From: Bryobacterales bacterium
GTDB lineage: Bacteria; Acidobacteriota; Terriglobia; Bryobacterales; Bryobacteraceae
Reading direction: 5' to 3'
DNA: 46,945 bases
NCBI GenBank assembly: GCA_003170295.1
Contig: PNAJ01000038.1
Coordinates: forward strand, 1 to 46,945
The notes beneath the pieces are model-generated. The model was not told where the DNA came from, did not search any database, and saw only the letters and a list, made by a program, of their open reading frames with translations. Of the stretch, positions 15,492 to 23,638 are shown piece after piece. Within the stretch, counting starts at the first letter, position 1, and each line of letters starts with the position of its first letter. The position numbers were made by a program, and so were the translations under genes.

Positions 15492-16658
15492 ATGGACCCA
15501 AATCGACGCTCGGCGGCATTCCAAAAACTAACGCGCCGGGGGCTTGTGTGGACTCTCTCGCTGGTTCTGACGTCTGTTGCGGTGGCGGATGTCAAGAAGC
15601 CGCGCATCGGTCGCGACAGTCCTGAAGGTACGTTCCTCGAGCTTGTCTCATTGGAGAACGATAACCTAAAAAAGATTGCGCTGCTGGAGCAATTTCTTAC
15701 TATATTCCCGCGGTGCGACGCAGGGGTAACAGTGTGGGTGTACGGCGAGTTGCAGGATCGCTACCGGAAGGGGGGCAACCTGCAGAAGGCCCTGGCGATC
15801 GGAGAGAGGATCCTGGAGCTGGAGCCGGAGAACGTGGAGACCGCCCGGGCGAATTGGCGCATCGCGGAAACGAAGGGTGACGCTGAACTGGTGAAGAAGT
15901 GGTCCGCTGAGACCGCGAAGATCGCCGAACGAGTGCTGCAATTGCCCTTGCCTTCCGATCCGGAGGAGAGTAAGGTTGCCCAGGATCGGATTCAATTTGC
16001 CCGCCAATTCGTCGTCAATACGGATCACGACGAATATACAAAGGCGATCGAGATTCGCTCGCCTACCGAACGGATCGCCGCGCTCGAGAGTTTCCTCCAA
16101 AAAAAACCGCAAAATCCGTACATCGATCAGATTGAAGTGGCCGAGTTTTTGTCCTATAACGAGACCGGCGACGTTGACAAGACGCTTGCGGCCGCCGAGA
16201 GAATCCTCAGCCACAACGAAAATCGCGAGGACGCACTCCTGTTCGTCGCCGAAGTTAATTTTCGCCGCAAGAAAGACACCAAGCGAACACTCGCGCTCGC
16301 GGCGAAATTCATCGAGCGAACGGCCGTCGCCCAAAAACCCGAGGGCATGACGGATCACGATTGGACGCAGGCGAAAAACCAAAACCTCACGCGGGCGCAC
16401 TACATGATCGGCCGCATCTATTTTGATTCCCAACAATGGTCATCGGCGGATCGTGCCCTGCGCGCGGCTGTATCGCTGATTGGCGAGAATCAGTTTCGCG
16501 CCATAGTGCTGAACGACCTCGCCTGGGTGAACTATCAAATGAAGAGCGCAATCGAGGCAATCAAGTTTTACCGCATGTGCGCGGCAATTCAGAGTCCGCT
16601 TCAAGAACAGGCGTCGAAGAGCATTCTGTCGATTAAGTCCGAATACAATCTGCCCTGA
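15492..16658 (+). CDS. Exported TPR-like protein of unknown function
   Basis: A 388-residue protein from ATG 15492 (an in-frame ATG at 15450 would add 14 residues; the later start has GGAAAGAG upstream and a shorter lead to the signal peptide). The hydrophobic segment GLVWTLSLVLTSVAVADV serves as the signal sequence. The mature part is helical with TPR-like pairs, for example KALAIGERILELEPENVETARANW, AALESFLQKKPQNPYID, and AERILSHNENREDALLFVAEV, and a last unit at LNDLAWVNYQMKSAIEAIKFY. There is no catalytic motif. It shares the divergent control region with the Oar-like receptor, so coregulation is possible. It ends two bases from the convergent serine hydrolase. Confidence 0.72.
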   Translation: MDPNRRSAAFQKLTRRGLVWTLSLVLTSVAVADVKKPRIGRDSPEGTFLELVSLENDNLKKIALLEQFLTIFPRCDAGVTVWVYGELQDRYRKGGNLQKALAIGERILELEPENVETARANWRIAETKGDAELVKKWSAETAKIAERVLQLPLPSDPEESKVAQDRIQFARQFVVNTDHDEYTKAIEIRSPTERIAALESFLQKKPQNPYIDQIEVAEFLSYNETGDVDKTLAAAERILSHNENREDALLFVAEVNFRRKKDTKRTLALAAKFIERTAVAQKPEGMTDHDWTQAKNQNLTRAHYMIGRIYFDSQQWSSADRALRAAVSLIGENQFRAIVLNDLAWVNYQMKSAIEAIKFYRMCAAIQSPLQEQASKSILSIKSEYNLP

Positions 16659-16660
16659 CG

Positions 16661-18292
16661 CTACTTCCGCGGAGCCTTGATCTCCGCTGCGCCCTGGTGC
16701 AGGACCAGGTGGGTCACGGCGCCCTTGTCGTCCTTGAAGAATTCAATCTCGGCGTCGATTACTTTGGGGAAGAACCTCGTTTCCGACTCCGCGAATAATG
16801 GCATCTTGCCCTGCCCGGTAGCCTGCGAGATCAGTTGGTCGCCTTCGAGCGTGATGACGAGGTCGAACCCCGGCCGTATCTCGTAGGTTCCTGCATATTG
16901 TGTCAGGATCTTGGGCGGCACCGCGATTTCCTTCCGCTCCACCACCTTGTCGCTCGTACGCGGCGCCTTCTGGTCGCGCCCGCCCTGATGCAGCACGACG
17001 TAGGCTACCGCACCTTTTTCGTCTTTGCCGAATTCGATCTCGGCATCCACTACCTTCGGAAAGAACACCGTCTCGGATTTGGCGAACACCGGCAACTTGC
17101 CCTGTCCAGAAAGTTGGGGGAACAGTTGACCATTCTCCATCGTGATCATCATGTTGATTTTGGGCGCCAGTTGGTAGGTCCCGACGTATTGCTCCAGAAC
17201 CTTGGGCGAAAGGGTGATCTCCTTTCGCTCCGAGGGCAGTTCCACTTTCTCGCCGCGTGCGATCGCCGCCAAGCGTGTGGCGATCTCCTGTGGTGCGGCC
17301 CCGTTCAGGTTGCCCAGCGCCACCACCGTCAACTTTTCCTCGGGATAGTAGGCGAGAAACGTGTTGAAACCTTCGATCCCGCCGCCATGGTCGATTGCCT
17401 TGTGGCTGCCCACGGTGTGCACACTCACGCCGAACGCGTAGTCGCTTTTGAAAGGCGTGGTCATCTTCGCGAGCGACGCGGACGAAAGCAACTTGCCGCC
17501 GAATAGCCCTTGTTCCCAGCGCAGCAGGTCCTCGGTCGTGGAATAGAGCGCGCCCGCCGAGAAAGGAATACTCATATGGATGAAGCCCGCATTCACAGGC
17601 CCGTCTTTAGCGGGCACATAACCGGCTGCTCGCCTCAAGATGACGGCGGAGTTCGAATCGTAGCCCGAATCCTTCATGCCGAGCGGACCGAAGATGTTCT
17701 CTTGCACAAACTTTTCGTAGCTCTCGCCGCTAGCCTTCTCGATCAGATAGCCCAGCAGGACGTATCCCGAGTTGCTGTAATTCCACTTTTCGCCAGGCTC
17801 GAAATCGAGTGGCTTGTCGCGAAAACGCGCCACCAGCTTCTCAGGCGTGGAAGCGAATGGCTCCTGGGACTGGTAATCGGGGAAGCTGGTGAAATTCGGA
17901 ATCCCCGAAGTGTGCGTCAGCAAATGAAAGATGGTGATCTTGTCCCACGCTGCGGGCGCATCCGGCAGGAGCTTCTTCACCGGGTCTTCTGTTTTCAGCT
18001 TGCCGCGTTCTTCCAGCAGCAGGATCGAGGCCGCCGTGAACTGCTTGGTGACGGATCCCAGCCGGAATTTGGTGGCGGGCGAGTTGGGAATGTTCCACTC
18101 CAGGTTGGCCGAGCCATAACCCTTGCTCAGCAATACTTCGTCTCCTTGGGCCACCAGCACTGAGCCCATGAATGTCTTGCTAGAAACGTAGGACTGTATC
18201 ACTTGGTCCATTCGCGATACGTCCGTCTTTGAGACAGGCTGGGCCAATCCTACGGCAGCCAGAAGAAGGGAGATAGCAATCGGTCGAATCAT
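16661..18292 (-). CDS. Serine hydrolase, class C beta-lactamase/esterase family
   Basis: A 543-residue exported enzyme. ATG 18292 is chosen because GGAG lies five bases upstream and it begins the signal peptide MIRPIAISLLLAAVGLAQ. The active site is complete: Ser80-x-x-Lys83 (SVTK), Tyr172-Ser-Asn174 (YSN), and an HGGG motif near residue 350 replacing KTG. Members are beta-lactamases, DD-peptidases or esterases, and the HGG form is common in esterase-like members. The C-terminus carries two near-identical domains of about 80 residues (EQYVGTYQL and TQYAGTYEI units, both with FFPKV-DAEIEF and VLHQG), resembling DUF3471. Nothing adjacent suggests a resistance locus, so a role in cell-wall or ester hydrolysis is as likely as lactam breakdown. 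Confidence 0.9.
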   Translation of the reverse strand: MIRPIAISLLLAAVGLAQPVSKTDVSRMDQVIQSYVSSKTFMGSVLVAQGDEVLLSKGYGSANLEWNIPNSPATKFRLGSVTKQFTAASILLLEERGKLKTEDPVKKLLPDAPAAWDKITIFHLLTHTSGIPNFTSFPDYQSQEPFASTPEKLVARFRDKPLDFEPGEKWNYSNSGYVLLGYLIEKASGESYEKFVQENIFGPLGMKDSGYDSNSAVILRRAAGYVPAKDGPVNAGFIHMSIPFSAGALYSTTEDLLRWEQGLFGGKLLSSASLAKMTTPFKSDYAFGVSVHTVGSHKAIDHGGGIEGFNTFLAYYPEEKLTVVALGNLNGAAPQEIATRLAAIARGEKVELPSERKEITLSPKVLEQYVGTYQLAPKINMMITMENGQLFPQLSGQGKLPVFAKSETVFFPKVVDAEIEFGKDEKGAVAYVVLHQGGRDQKAPRTSDKVVERKEIAVPPKILTQYAGTYEIRPGFDLVITLEGDQLISQATGQGKMPLFAESETRFFPKVIDAEIEFFKDDKGAVTHLVLHQGAAEIKAPRK

Positions 18293-18382
18293 GGGTACTC
18301 CAGTAGATTCCGCCATTGTACCCCTCAAGGGACGCGAAGATCGCGGTTATAGACGAAACGGCCCATGAACGCAGCCTTGCCT

Positions 18383-19513
18383 TTACAGCATGCCACGGAA
18401 CGAAACGATCGCTTCCGCGACCGCGCGAATTTCTTCCTCCGTCGCCTCGGCGAAAATCGGCAGCGCCAGGGTTTCGTTCGATAGCCGCTCACTGACCGGA
18501 AAATCGCCTTCTTTAAAACCGTAACTTTCGAGCGCTGGTTGCAAGTGAAGGGCGCGCGGATAGTAAATCTCCGTGCCGATGCCCTGCTCAGCGAGCCAGG
18601 CGCGCAGTTGGTCCCGCTCCCGCACCCGGATCACGAACTGGTTATAAATATGACGAGTTTGGTAAGGCGTGGCTTGGGGCAGGATCGCGCTCGACTTCGC
18701 CAGGCACTCGCGATAAAGTGCAGCGTTGCGCTGGCGGCCGGCGGTCCACTCGTCCAGATAACGAAGCTTCACGTTGAGCACGGCGGCCTGGAGCGCATCG
18801 AGACGCGAGTTTTTGCCTGGCCACTGATGAATGTATTTCGCGATGGTCCCATGGACGCGAAGCGCTCGCAGCTTATTCGCCAGGGCTTCGTCATCGGTAG
18901 TGAGCATTCCTCCATCGCCGAATGCGCCTAAATTTTTGGTCGGGAAAAAGCTGAAGCAGCCGACCTTCCCCATCGAGCCCGCGCGCCTGTTCTTATATTC
19001 GGCGCCGTGGCTTTGCGCGGCGTCTTCGATCACGGGGATCGATCCCGCGGCGGCGAGAATTGCGTCCATATCGGCGCAGGCGCCGTAAAGATGTACCGGC
19101 AGAATCGCTTTGACGTTCGGATGCGCGGCTAGCGCGCCTTCGAGCTTCGTCACATCCAGATTGAAAGTTTCCGGTTCGACATCGACGAACACAGGCTTAG
19201 CACCGACCGAAAGAATCGCGCCCGCGGTCGCGAAAAACGAGTACGGCACGGTCAACACTTTATCGCCCGGTCCGATGTCGAGAGCGAGCAGAGCCAACTC
19301 CAGCGCATCGGTGCCGGATCCGCACCCAACGGCGTGGGCCGTGCCGCAATACGCCGCGAAATTACGCTCGAAGCGCTCGACATCGTCACCTAAAATAAAC
19401 CGCTGCGATTCGATGACGCGCTCCACCTCCCGCATCACTTCTTCGCGAATGGGATCGAACTGGCGCCGCAGATCGAGCAGCGGAATGGCGCGAGTACTGA
19501 GTTGAGAAGCCAT
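18383..19513 (-). CDS. DegT/DnrJ/EryC1/StrS-family sugar aminotransferase
   Basis: A 376-residue PLP-dependent enzyme of normal length. The cofactor lysine is Lys193 in SFFPTKNLGAFGDGG. VGCGSGTDAL (residues 62-71) forms the phosphate-binding loop, and VIEDAAQSHGAEY (161-173) carries the ring-stacking and aspartate residues. Such enzymes transfer an amino group from glutamate to a keto-sugar nucleotide, making amino sugars for surface polysaccharide or natural-product glycosylation. It is divergent from the glucose-1-phosphate thymidylyltransferase across 39 bases, which supports a dTDP-sugar substrate. The exact sugar cannot be told. Confidence 0.93.
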   Translation of the reverse strand: MASQLSTRAIPLLDLRRQFDPIREEVMREVERVIESQRFILGDDVERFERNFAAYCGTAHAVGCGSGTDALELALLALDIGPGDKVLTVPYSFFATAGAILSVGAKPVFVDVEPETFNLDVTKLEGALAAHPNVKAILPVHLYGACADMDAILAAAGSIPVIEDAAQSHGAEYKNRRAGSMGKVGCFSFFPTKNLGAFGDGGMLTTDDEALANKLRALRVHGTIAKYIHQWPGKNSRLDALQAAVLNVKLRYLDEWTAGRQRNAALYRECLAKSSAILPQATPYQTRHIYNQFVIRVRERDQLRAWLAEQGIGTEIYYPRALHLQPALESYGFKEGDFPVSERLSNETLALPIFAEATEEEIRAVAEAIVSFRGML

Positions 19514-19552
19514 TGTCTCTTTAGTTTACGTTAATGGCATCATGTAGAAGAC

Positions 19553-20281
19553 ATGAAAGGCATCGTTCTTGCCGGCGGCACAGGTAGCCGCCTTTTCCCG
19601 CTCACCAAGATTACCAACAAGCACCTGTTGCCGATTTACGACAAGCCGATGATCTACTACCCCATCCAAACGCTGGTGGACGCGGGCATCGACGACATCA
19701 TGATCGTCACAGGAGGCCGCAGCTCCGGTGATTTCTTGCGCCTGCTCGCCAACGGGAAGGAGTTCGGACTCTCCCACATTAATTACACCTATCAGGAAGG
19801 CGAGGGCGGCATCGCCGATGCGCTGGGGCTGGCCGCGCACTTCGCGGCTGGACACAAAATCTGCGTGATCCTGGGCGATAATATCATCGAAAAAAGCATT
19901 CGCGGCGCAGTGGAGGATTTCCGACAGCAGAAAAGCGGCGCGAAAATTCTACTCAAGGAAGTCACGGATGCGGAGCGCTTCGGTGTGGCTGAATTTTTGG
20001 GCGACCGGATTATCGGCATTGAAGAGAAACCTCGCCAGCCGAAATCGGCTTTCGCGGTGACGGGCATTTATCTTTACGACGAGACGGTCTGGGACAAAGT
20101 TCGCACACTGAAGCCATCCGAACGCGGCGAGCTGGAAATTACCGACGTCAACAACGCGTATATTGCCGAAGGATCGATGACCTACGCCTTTCTCGACGGC
20201 TGGTGGACCGACGCGGGCACCTTCGAATCGCTGCTGCGCGCGACCAATTTAGTGGCGCACACGCGCGGCGTCCTTCCGTAA
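19553..20281 (+). CDS. Sugar-phosphate nucleotidyltransferase (glucose-1-phosphate thymidylyltransferase-like)
   Basis: A 242-residue enzyme. The nucleotide-binding signature GGTGSRLFPLTKITNKHLLP is at residues 8-27, and ILGDNIIE near 103 supplies the metal aspartate. Further RmlA-type motifs are EEKPRQPKS, TGIYLYD, GELEITDVNN and WWTDAGTFESLL. It is about 50 residues shorter than standard RmlA (around 290), lacking the C-terminal helices used for the allosteric site; this short form is a known subgroup. It probably makes dTDP-glucose or a similar activated sugar from sugar-1-phosphate and a nucleoside triphosphate. Divergent from the sugar aminotransferase, likely in the same pathway. Confidence 0.88.
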   Translation: MKGIVLAGGTGSRLFPLTKITNKHLLPIYDKPMIYYPIQTLVDAGIDDIMIVTGGRSSGDFLRLLANGKEFGLSHINYTYQEGEGGIADALGLAAHFAAGHKICVILGDNIIEKSIRGAVEDFRQQKSGAKILLKEVTDAERFGVAEFLGDRIIGIEEKPRQPKSAFAVTGIYLYDETVWDKVRTLKPSERGELEITDVNNAYIAEGSMTYAFLDGWWTDAGTFESLLRATNLVAHTRGVLP

Positions 20282-20299
20282 CTGTCAAACTGAAAACAC

Positions 20300-21541
20300 A
20301 TGGCGGAGAGAGGGGCTTGGTCGCCTCTAAAACATTCTTTATTCCGCGCGATGTGGATCGCGTCGGTGGCTTCCAACATCGGCACCTGGATGCATACGGT
20401 GGGCGCGTCGTGGCTGATGACCACCCTGGCCGCATCGCCATTGCTGGTCGCGCTGGTGCAGACAGCGACCACTCTTCCTGTATTCCTGCTCGGCCTTCCC
20501 GCTGGCGTGATGGCGGATTTGGTCGACCGCAGAAAGCTGTTGCTGTTCACCCAATCGTGGATGTTGGGAGTGGCCGCGCTCCTCGGTGTGCTCGCGATGA
20601 TCGGAGGAATCGGACCGTGGTGGCTCCTCTCGCTGACCTTCGCTCTCGGCGTCGGATCTGCGATGAACGGTCCGGCGTGGGCGGCGGCGATTCCGGAGCT
20701 GGTGCCGCGCGAAGAACTGCCCGCCGCGGTCGCGCTCAACTCCGTGGGCTTCAATATCGCGCGCGCGGTCGGTCCGGCGTTGGGCGGAATCGTGATGGCG
20801 TCGTCGGGCGCGGGCGCGGTCTTTATCGCGAACGCGGTTTCATTCCTCGGCGTGATCCTGGTGTTGTGGAACTGGAAAGAGAGGCCTCCCGCTGCGCGCG
20901 ATCCCGACACTCGATTTCGCGACGCGATGCGCGAAGGTCTGGTCTACGTGCGCGGCGCGCGATCGTTTCATGCGGTGCTGGTGCGCGCCGGAATGTTCTC
21001 GCTGGCGGGAAGCGCACTGTGGGCGATGCTACCCGTAGTCGCAAGCCAGGAGATGAAGAGCACGTCGCTCGGATACGGAATCCTGCTGGGGTGCCTCGGC
21101 GCAGGGTCGGTAATCGGCGCCGCGGTGTTGGCGCCGGTGCGATCGCGTTATTCAGTGGACCGGATCGTCGCGGTGGGCGTGGTGATGTTCGCGGTCGCGA
21201 CCACCGGCCTCGCGTTACTGAAAACGCTGCCACTGGCGGCCGCGGCGATGCTGCTGGGCGGCGTGGCTTGGATCACCGTGATGTCAAGCTTCAACGTGTG
21301 CGCGCAAACTACGCCTCCGCAGTGGATGCGGGCGCGGGCGCTGGCGTTTTATCTGCTGGTGTTTCAAGGATCGCTCGCGGTCGGCAGCGGCGCGTGGGGA
21401 GAAATCGCGCGGCACGCGGGTGTGCGCGCATCATTATTAATAGCGGCGGCGGCGATGATCGCGGGTTTGGCCGCGGGTTGGCGCATGAAGCTATCGGCCG
21501 GCCCGGTGGGAGCGCCCATGCAGGCGGTCGCGGCAGAATAG
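20300..21541 (+). CDS. MFS transporter, EntS/MFS_3 family
   Basis: A 413-residue inner-membrane protein with about twelve hydrophobic segments. Its first part, MWIASVASNIGTWMHTVGASW, then GLPAGVMADLVDRRKLLL and the SAMNGPAWAAAIPELVPREEL region with ALNSVGFNIARAVGPALGG, is the signature of the MFS_3 group (enterobactin exporter-like). Members export siderophores or drugs by proton antiport. It follows the nucleotidyltransferase by 18 bases, and the DinB gene comes 4 bases after it, so all three may be cotranscribed although their functions look unrelated. The substrate is unknown. Confidence 0.88.
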   Translation: MAERGAWSPLKHSLFRAMWIASVASNIGTWMHTVGASWLMTTLAASPLLVALVQTATTLPVFLLGLPAGVMADLVDRRKLLLFTQSWMLGVAALLGVLAMIGGIGPWWLLSLTFALGVGSAMNGPAWAAAIPELVPREELPAAVALNSVGFNIARAVGPALGGIVMASSGAGAVFIANAVSFLGVILVLWNWKERPPAARDPDTRFRDAMREGLVYVRGARSFHAVLVRAGMFSLAGSALWAMLPVVASQEMKSTSLGYGILLGCLGAGSVIGAAVLAPVRSRYSVDRIVAVGVVMFAVATTGLALLKTLPLAAAAMLLGGVAWITVMSSFNVCAQTTPPQWMRARALAFYLLVFQGSLAVGSGAWGEIARHAGVRASLLIAAAAMIAGLAAGWRMKLSAGPVGAPMQAVAAE

Positions 21542-21545
21542 GTTT

Positions 21546-22055
21546 ATGTCAAACGAAACTGAGTTTCTAAGATTTTCCGGCGACAAGCTGACCGAGTTGC
21601 TCGGGCGTATCGAGACCTGCATTGCGAAGCTCACGCCGGAGCAAATCTGGATGCGCGGAGCGGCGAATGAAAATGCCGTCGGCAATCTGGCGCTGCACCT
21701 GGCAGGCAATGTGCGCCAATGGATTCTGTGCGGAGTCGGCGGGGCTGAGGATCGTCGCGATCGCGACGCGGAGTTCGATGCGCGAACCGGCGAAAATGTC
21801 GTGGAGCGCTTGCATTCGACAGTCGACGAAGCCGTGGCGCTACTAGCGGCGCTGCCTCACTCAAAACTCGGCGAACGAAGAACCATACAGAAACACTACG
21901 ACGTGACGGTGCTCGAAGCGATTTATCACGTAGTCGAGCACTTCTCGATGCACACCGGACAAATCATTTTCGCAACTAAGCTGCTGACAGGCGAGGATCT
22001 GCGCTTCTATGGACATTTGCAATCGGCGAAAGCGCAGGGCGACAAGAACCCATGA
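21546..22055 (+). CDS. DinB/DUF1572-family metal-binding protein
   Basis: A 169-residue four-helix-bundle protein of the DinB/YfiT superfamily. The metal-binding triad is visible as His51 in GNLALHLAGNVRQW, and His132 and His136 in HVVEHFSMHTGQI. These proteins are small cytoplasmic enzymes or stress proteins, some of them thiol transferases that use bacillithiol or mycothiol. The specific reaction here is unknown. It begins four bases after the MFS gene, with AGGTTT just upstream of the ATG, so translation is probably coupled. Confidence 0.85.
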   Translation: MSNETEFLRFSGDKLTELLGRIETCIAKLTPEQIWMRGAANENAVGNLALHLAGNVRQWILCGVGGAEDRRDRDAEFDARTGENVVERLHSTVDEAVALLAALPHSKLGERRTIQKHYDVTVLEAIYHVVEHFSMHTGQIIFATKLLTGEDLRFYGHLQSAKAQGDKNP

Positions 22056-22109
22056 GCGTTAGCGAGTTACATTTTCCCACCAAGTCCGTCTGAAGATCAT
22101 AGGATCAAT

Positions 22110-22871
22110 GTGATGCTCTTTTGCGGTCTCTTGCTCATGGCGTTTGCGGCTGGTGCCCTCGGCCAGATATCTGACAATCGGTTCGAAGCATTGAAAAACG
22201 CTCTCGGCCTGACGGATATGCAGATATGGCAGCTCCGACAAGAAACGCCGGCCCCGGTCGCAATCGATCGGCGTTATCCAGCGCCTGCCGCGCGCCGACG
22301 CGGCGATTTCACGGCAAACCCGCTAACGGAATATTCGGCATCCCTCCGGCGAGCCCTGCAAAACCCAATCCTGGACGCTGCCCAGCAAGCGAAATTAGCC
22401 GAGCTCGTGAAGGTCCTGGATCGTTCGCGGGCTGCGTCCGAAGCAATAGTGACAGGGGTAATCAGTGCCGGGCATTGGCCGGGACAAACTCTGTGCCTCT
22501 ACCCGATCCACGTATATATGTCAGAATTTGACCTCAGCGATTCTCAAGTGCGGCGCTTCGAGTTGCTCCAAGAAGGTGCACGCGAACCTATGTACGCGCA
22601 GATCGCGGAGTTGGAGAAGGATCGATCGGAATTGCTAAATTCCGGCCTCCGCGTGGACTCGCCGGCAGTCATTCAATTGACATCGGATATTTCGAAATTG
22701 CACGTGCATCTGGCGGCGACCAGACCACCGCGGGATCTCGCGCTGGCCGTTCTCGATGACGCGCAAAAAGCCCGGCTCGCTGACTTTGAGACTGCATTGG
22801 ATCTGGTTCGCGAAGCGATAGAGATCAAGTTGATCCCCACTCCTCCGAAGGGGGAGATCCTTTGCCAGTAA
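22110..22871 (+). CDS. Exported Spy/CpxP-like helical protein
   Basis: A 253-residue protein with a signal peptide (MMLFCGLLLMAFAAGALGQ). The start is GTG 22110 or the adjacent ATG 22113, with AGGA a few bases upstream. The mature chain is mostly helical with LTXXQ-like elements: LGLTDMQIWQLRQE (residues 32-45), FDLSDSQVRRFELLQEGA and VLDDAQKARLADFETAL. These match the periplasmic stress chaperone and metal-sensor superfamily (Spy, CpxP, CnrX), which bind metals or unfolded proteins. The similarity is in pattern only. It is convergent with the cyclase gene, two bases apart. Confidence 0.55.
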   Translation: MMLFCGLLLMAFAAGALGQISDNRFEALKNALGLTDMQIWQLRQETPAPVAIDRRYPAPAARRRGDFTANPLTEYSASLRRALQNPILDAAQQAKLAELVKVLDRSRAASEAIVTGVISAGHWPGQTLCLYPIHVYMSEFDLSDSQVRRFELLQEGAREPMYAQIAELEKDRSELLNSGLRVDSPAVIQLTSDISKLHVHLAATRPPRDLALAVLDDAQKARLADFETALDLVREAIEIKLIPTPPKGEILCQ

Positions 22872-22873
22872 AG

Positions 22874-23638
22874 TCACTCCACCACCGCCACCGGCCGTAT
22901 CGGCGATCCCGTCCCTCCACGAATTTTGAGCGGCAATGCGACAAACAGAAATTCCCTCGCGCCTGCCGCCGCCAGCGATTCCAGATTCAGGCATTCGATA
23001 ATATGAATGCCTCGCTCGACCAATAAGTGAACGTGCACTTCCATGTGCGAGGGCACACTCTCGAACGCCACCGTGTCGCTGCCAGCCGCGAAAATGCCAT
23101 GCTTGCTCAGCCATTGCGCTCCTGGTTTTTTCGGACCCGGGCCGCGCACGGCTGGACCGTTGCCTCCCGTGATGAAGCGGTTCGAATCGTTCCAGTAATT
23201 TCCCCAGCCAGTGCGGATAAGTGCGATGCCGCCTTCAGAAGGCGTCACGCCGCAGGCTTCCAGATGCTCCGGCGTTACCACGAAATCGAGCGGCAGCGCC
23301 TCGACCCCTTCCAGGCGCGCAATGTCGAACAGCACGGCTCGGCGGAAAATCGGCTCGATCGTATCGACTCCGTAAGTCGTCACGCCATCGCTGTAGGACT
23401 GCACCGGCTCCACCCCGCCGTACAATTTCCCGTCGCAGGAAAAATGCGACAGCGCGTCGATATGCGTGCCGACGTGTCCTCCCATGGCGATCCCCTCGGC
23501 GGCGGAGCTTGCGCCGTTTGGCAACACCATCTCGCCATGCAGCTTCGTGAGGCTTCGCAAAAACGGAGGATGCGTCGGGAAATGAGGCATCCCCGCAAAT
23601 AGAGGCTGCGCGAGATCGTACACTTTTCCAATGTTCAT
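22874..23638 (-). CDS. Cyclase-family metal-dependent hydrolase (kynurenine formamidase-like)
   Basis: A 254-residue enzyme starting at ATG 23638, which overlaps the Hsp70-like gene's stop by four bases (ATGA). The family zinc motif HxGTHxDxxxH is at residues 55-65 (HVGTHIDALSH). DLAQPLFAGMPHFPTHPPF at the N-terminus and GSDTVAFE and HVHLLVERGIHIIE toward the C-terminus are typical of the cyclase/KynB superfamily (PF04199). Members hydrolyse formylkynurenine, isatin or related cyclic amides. No tryptophan catabolism genes are nearby, so the substrate is open. Confidence 0.88.
   Translation of the reverse strand: MNIGKVYDLAQPLFAGMPHFPTHPPFLRSLTKLHGEMVLPNGASSAAEGIAMGGHVGTHIDALSHFSCDGKLYGGVEPVQSYSDGVTTYGVDTIEPIFRRAVLFDIARLEGVEALPLDFVVTPEHLEACGVTPSEGGIALIRTGWGNYWNDSNRFITGGNGPAVRGPGPKKPGAQWLSKHGIFAAGSDTVAFESVPSHMEVHVHLLVERGIHIIECLNLESLAAAGAREFLFVALPLKIRGGTGSPIRPVAVVE

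Noticed and set aside
16661..18292. Beta-lactamase resistance gene
   Set aside because: The fold is class C-like, but the HGGG motif in place of KTG, the extra C-terminal domains and the lack of an ampR or mobile context favour an esterase or peptidase; resistance cannot be claimed.
20203..21570. A 455-codon open frame on the plus strand overlapping the MFS gene
   Set aside because: It begins inside the nucleotidyltransferase gene, is very rich in Arg and Gly, and has no motif. The MFS frame in the same place has clear helices and family motifs. It is a high-GC shadow frame.
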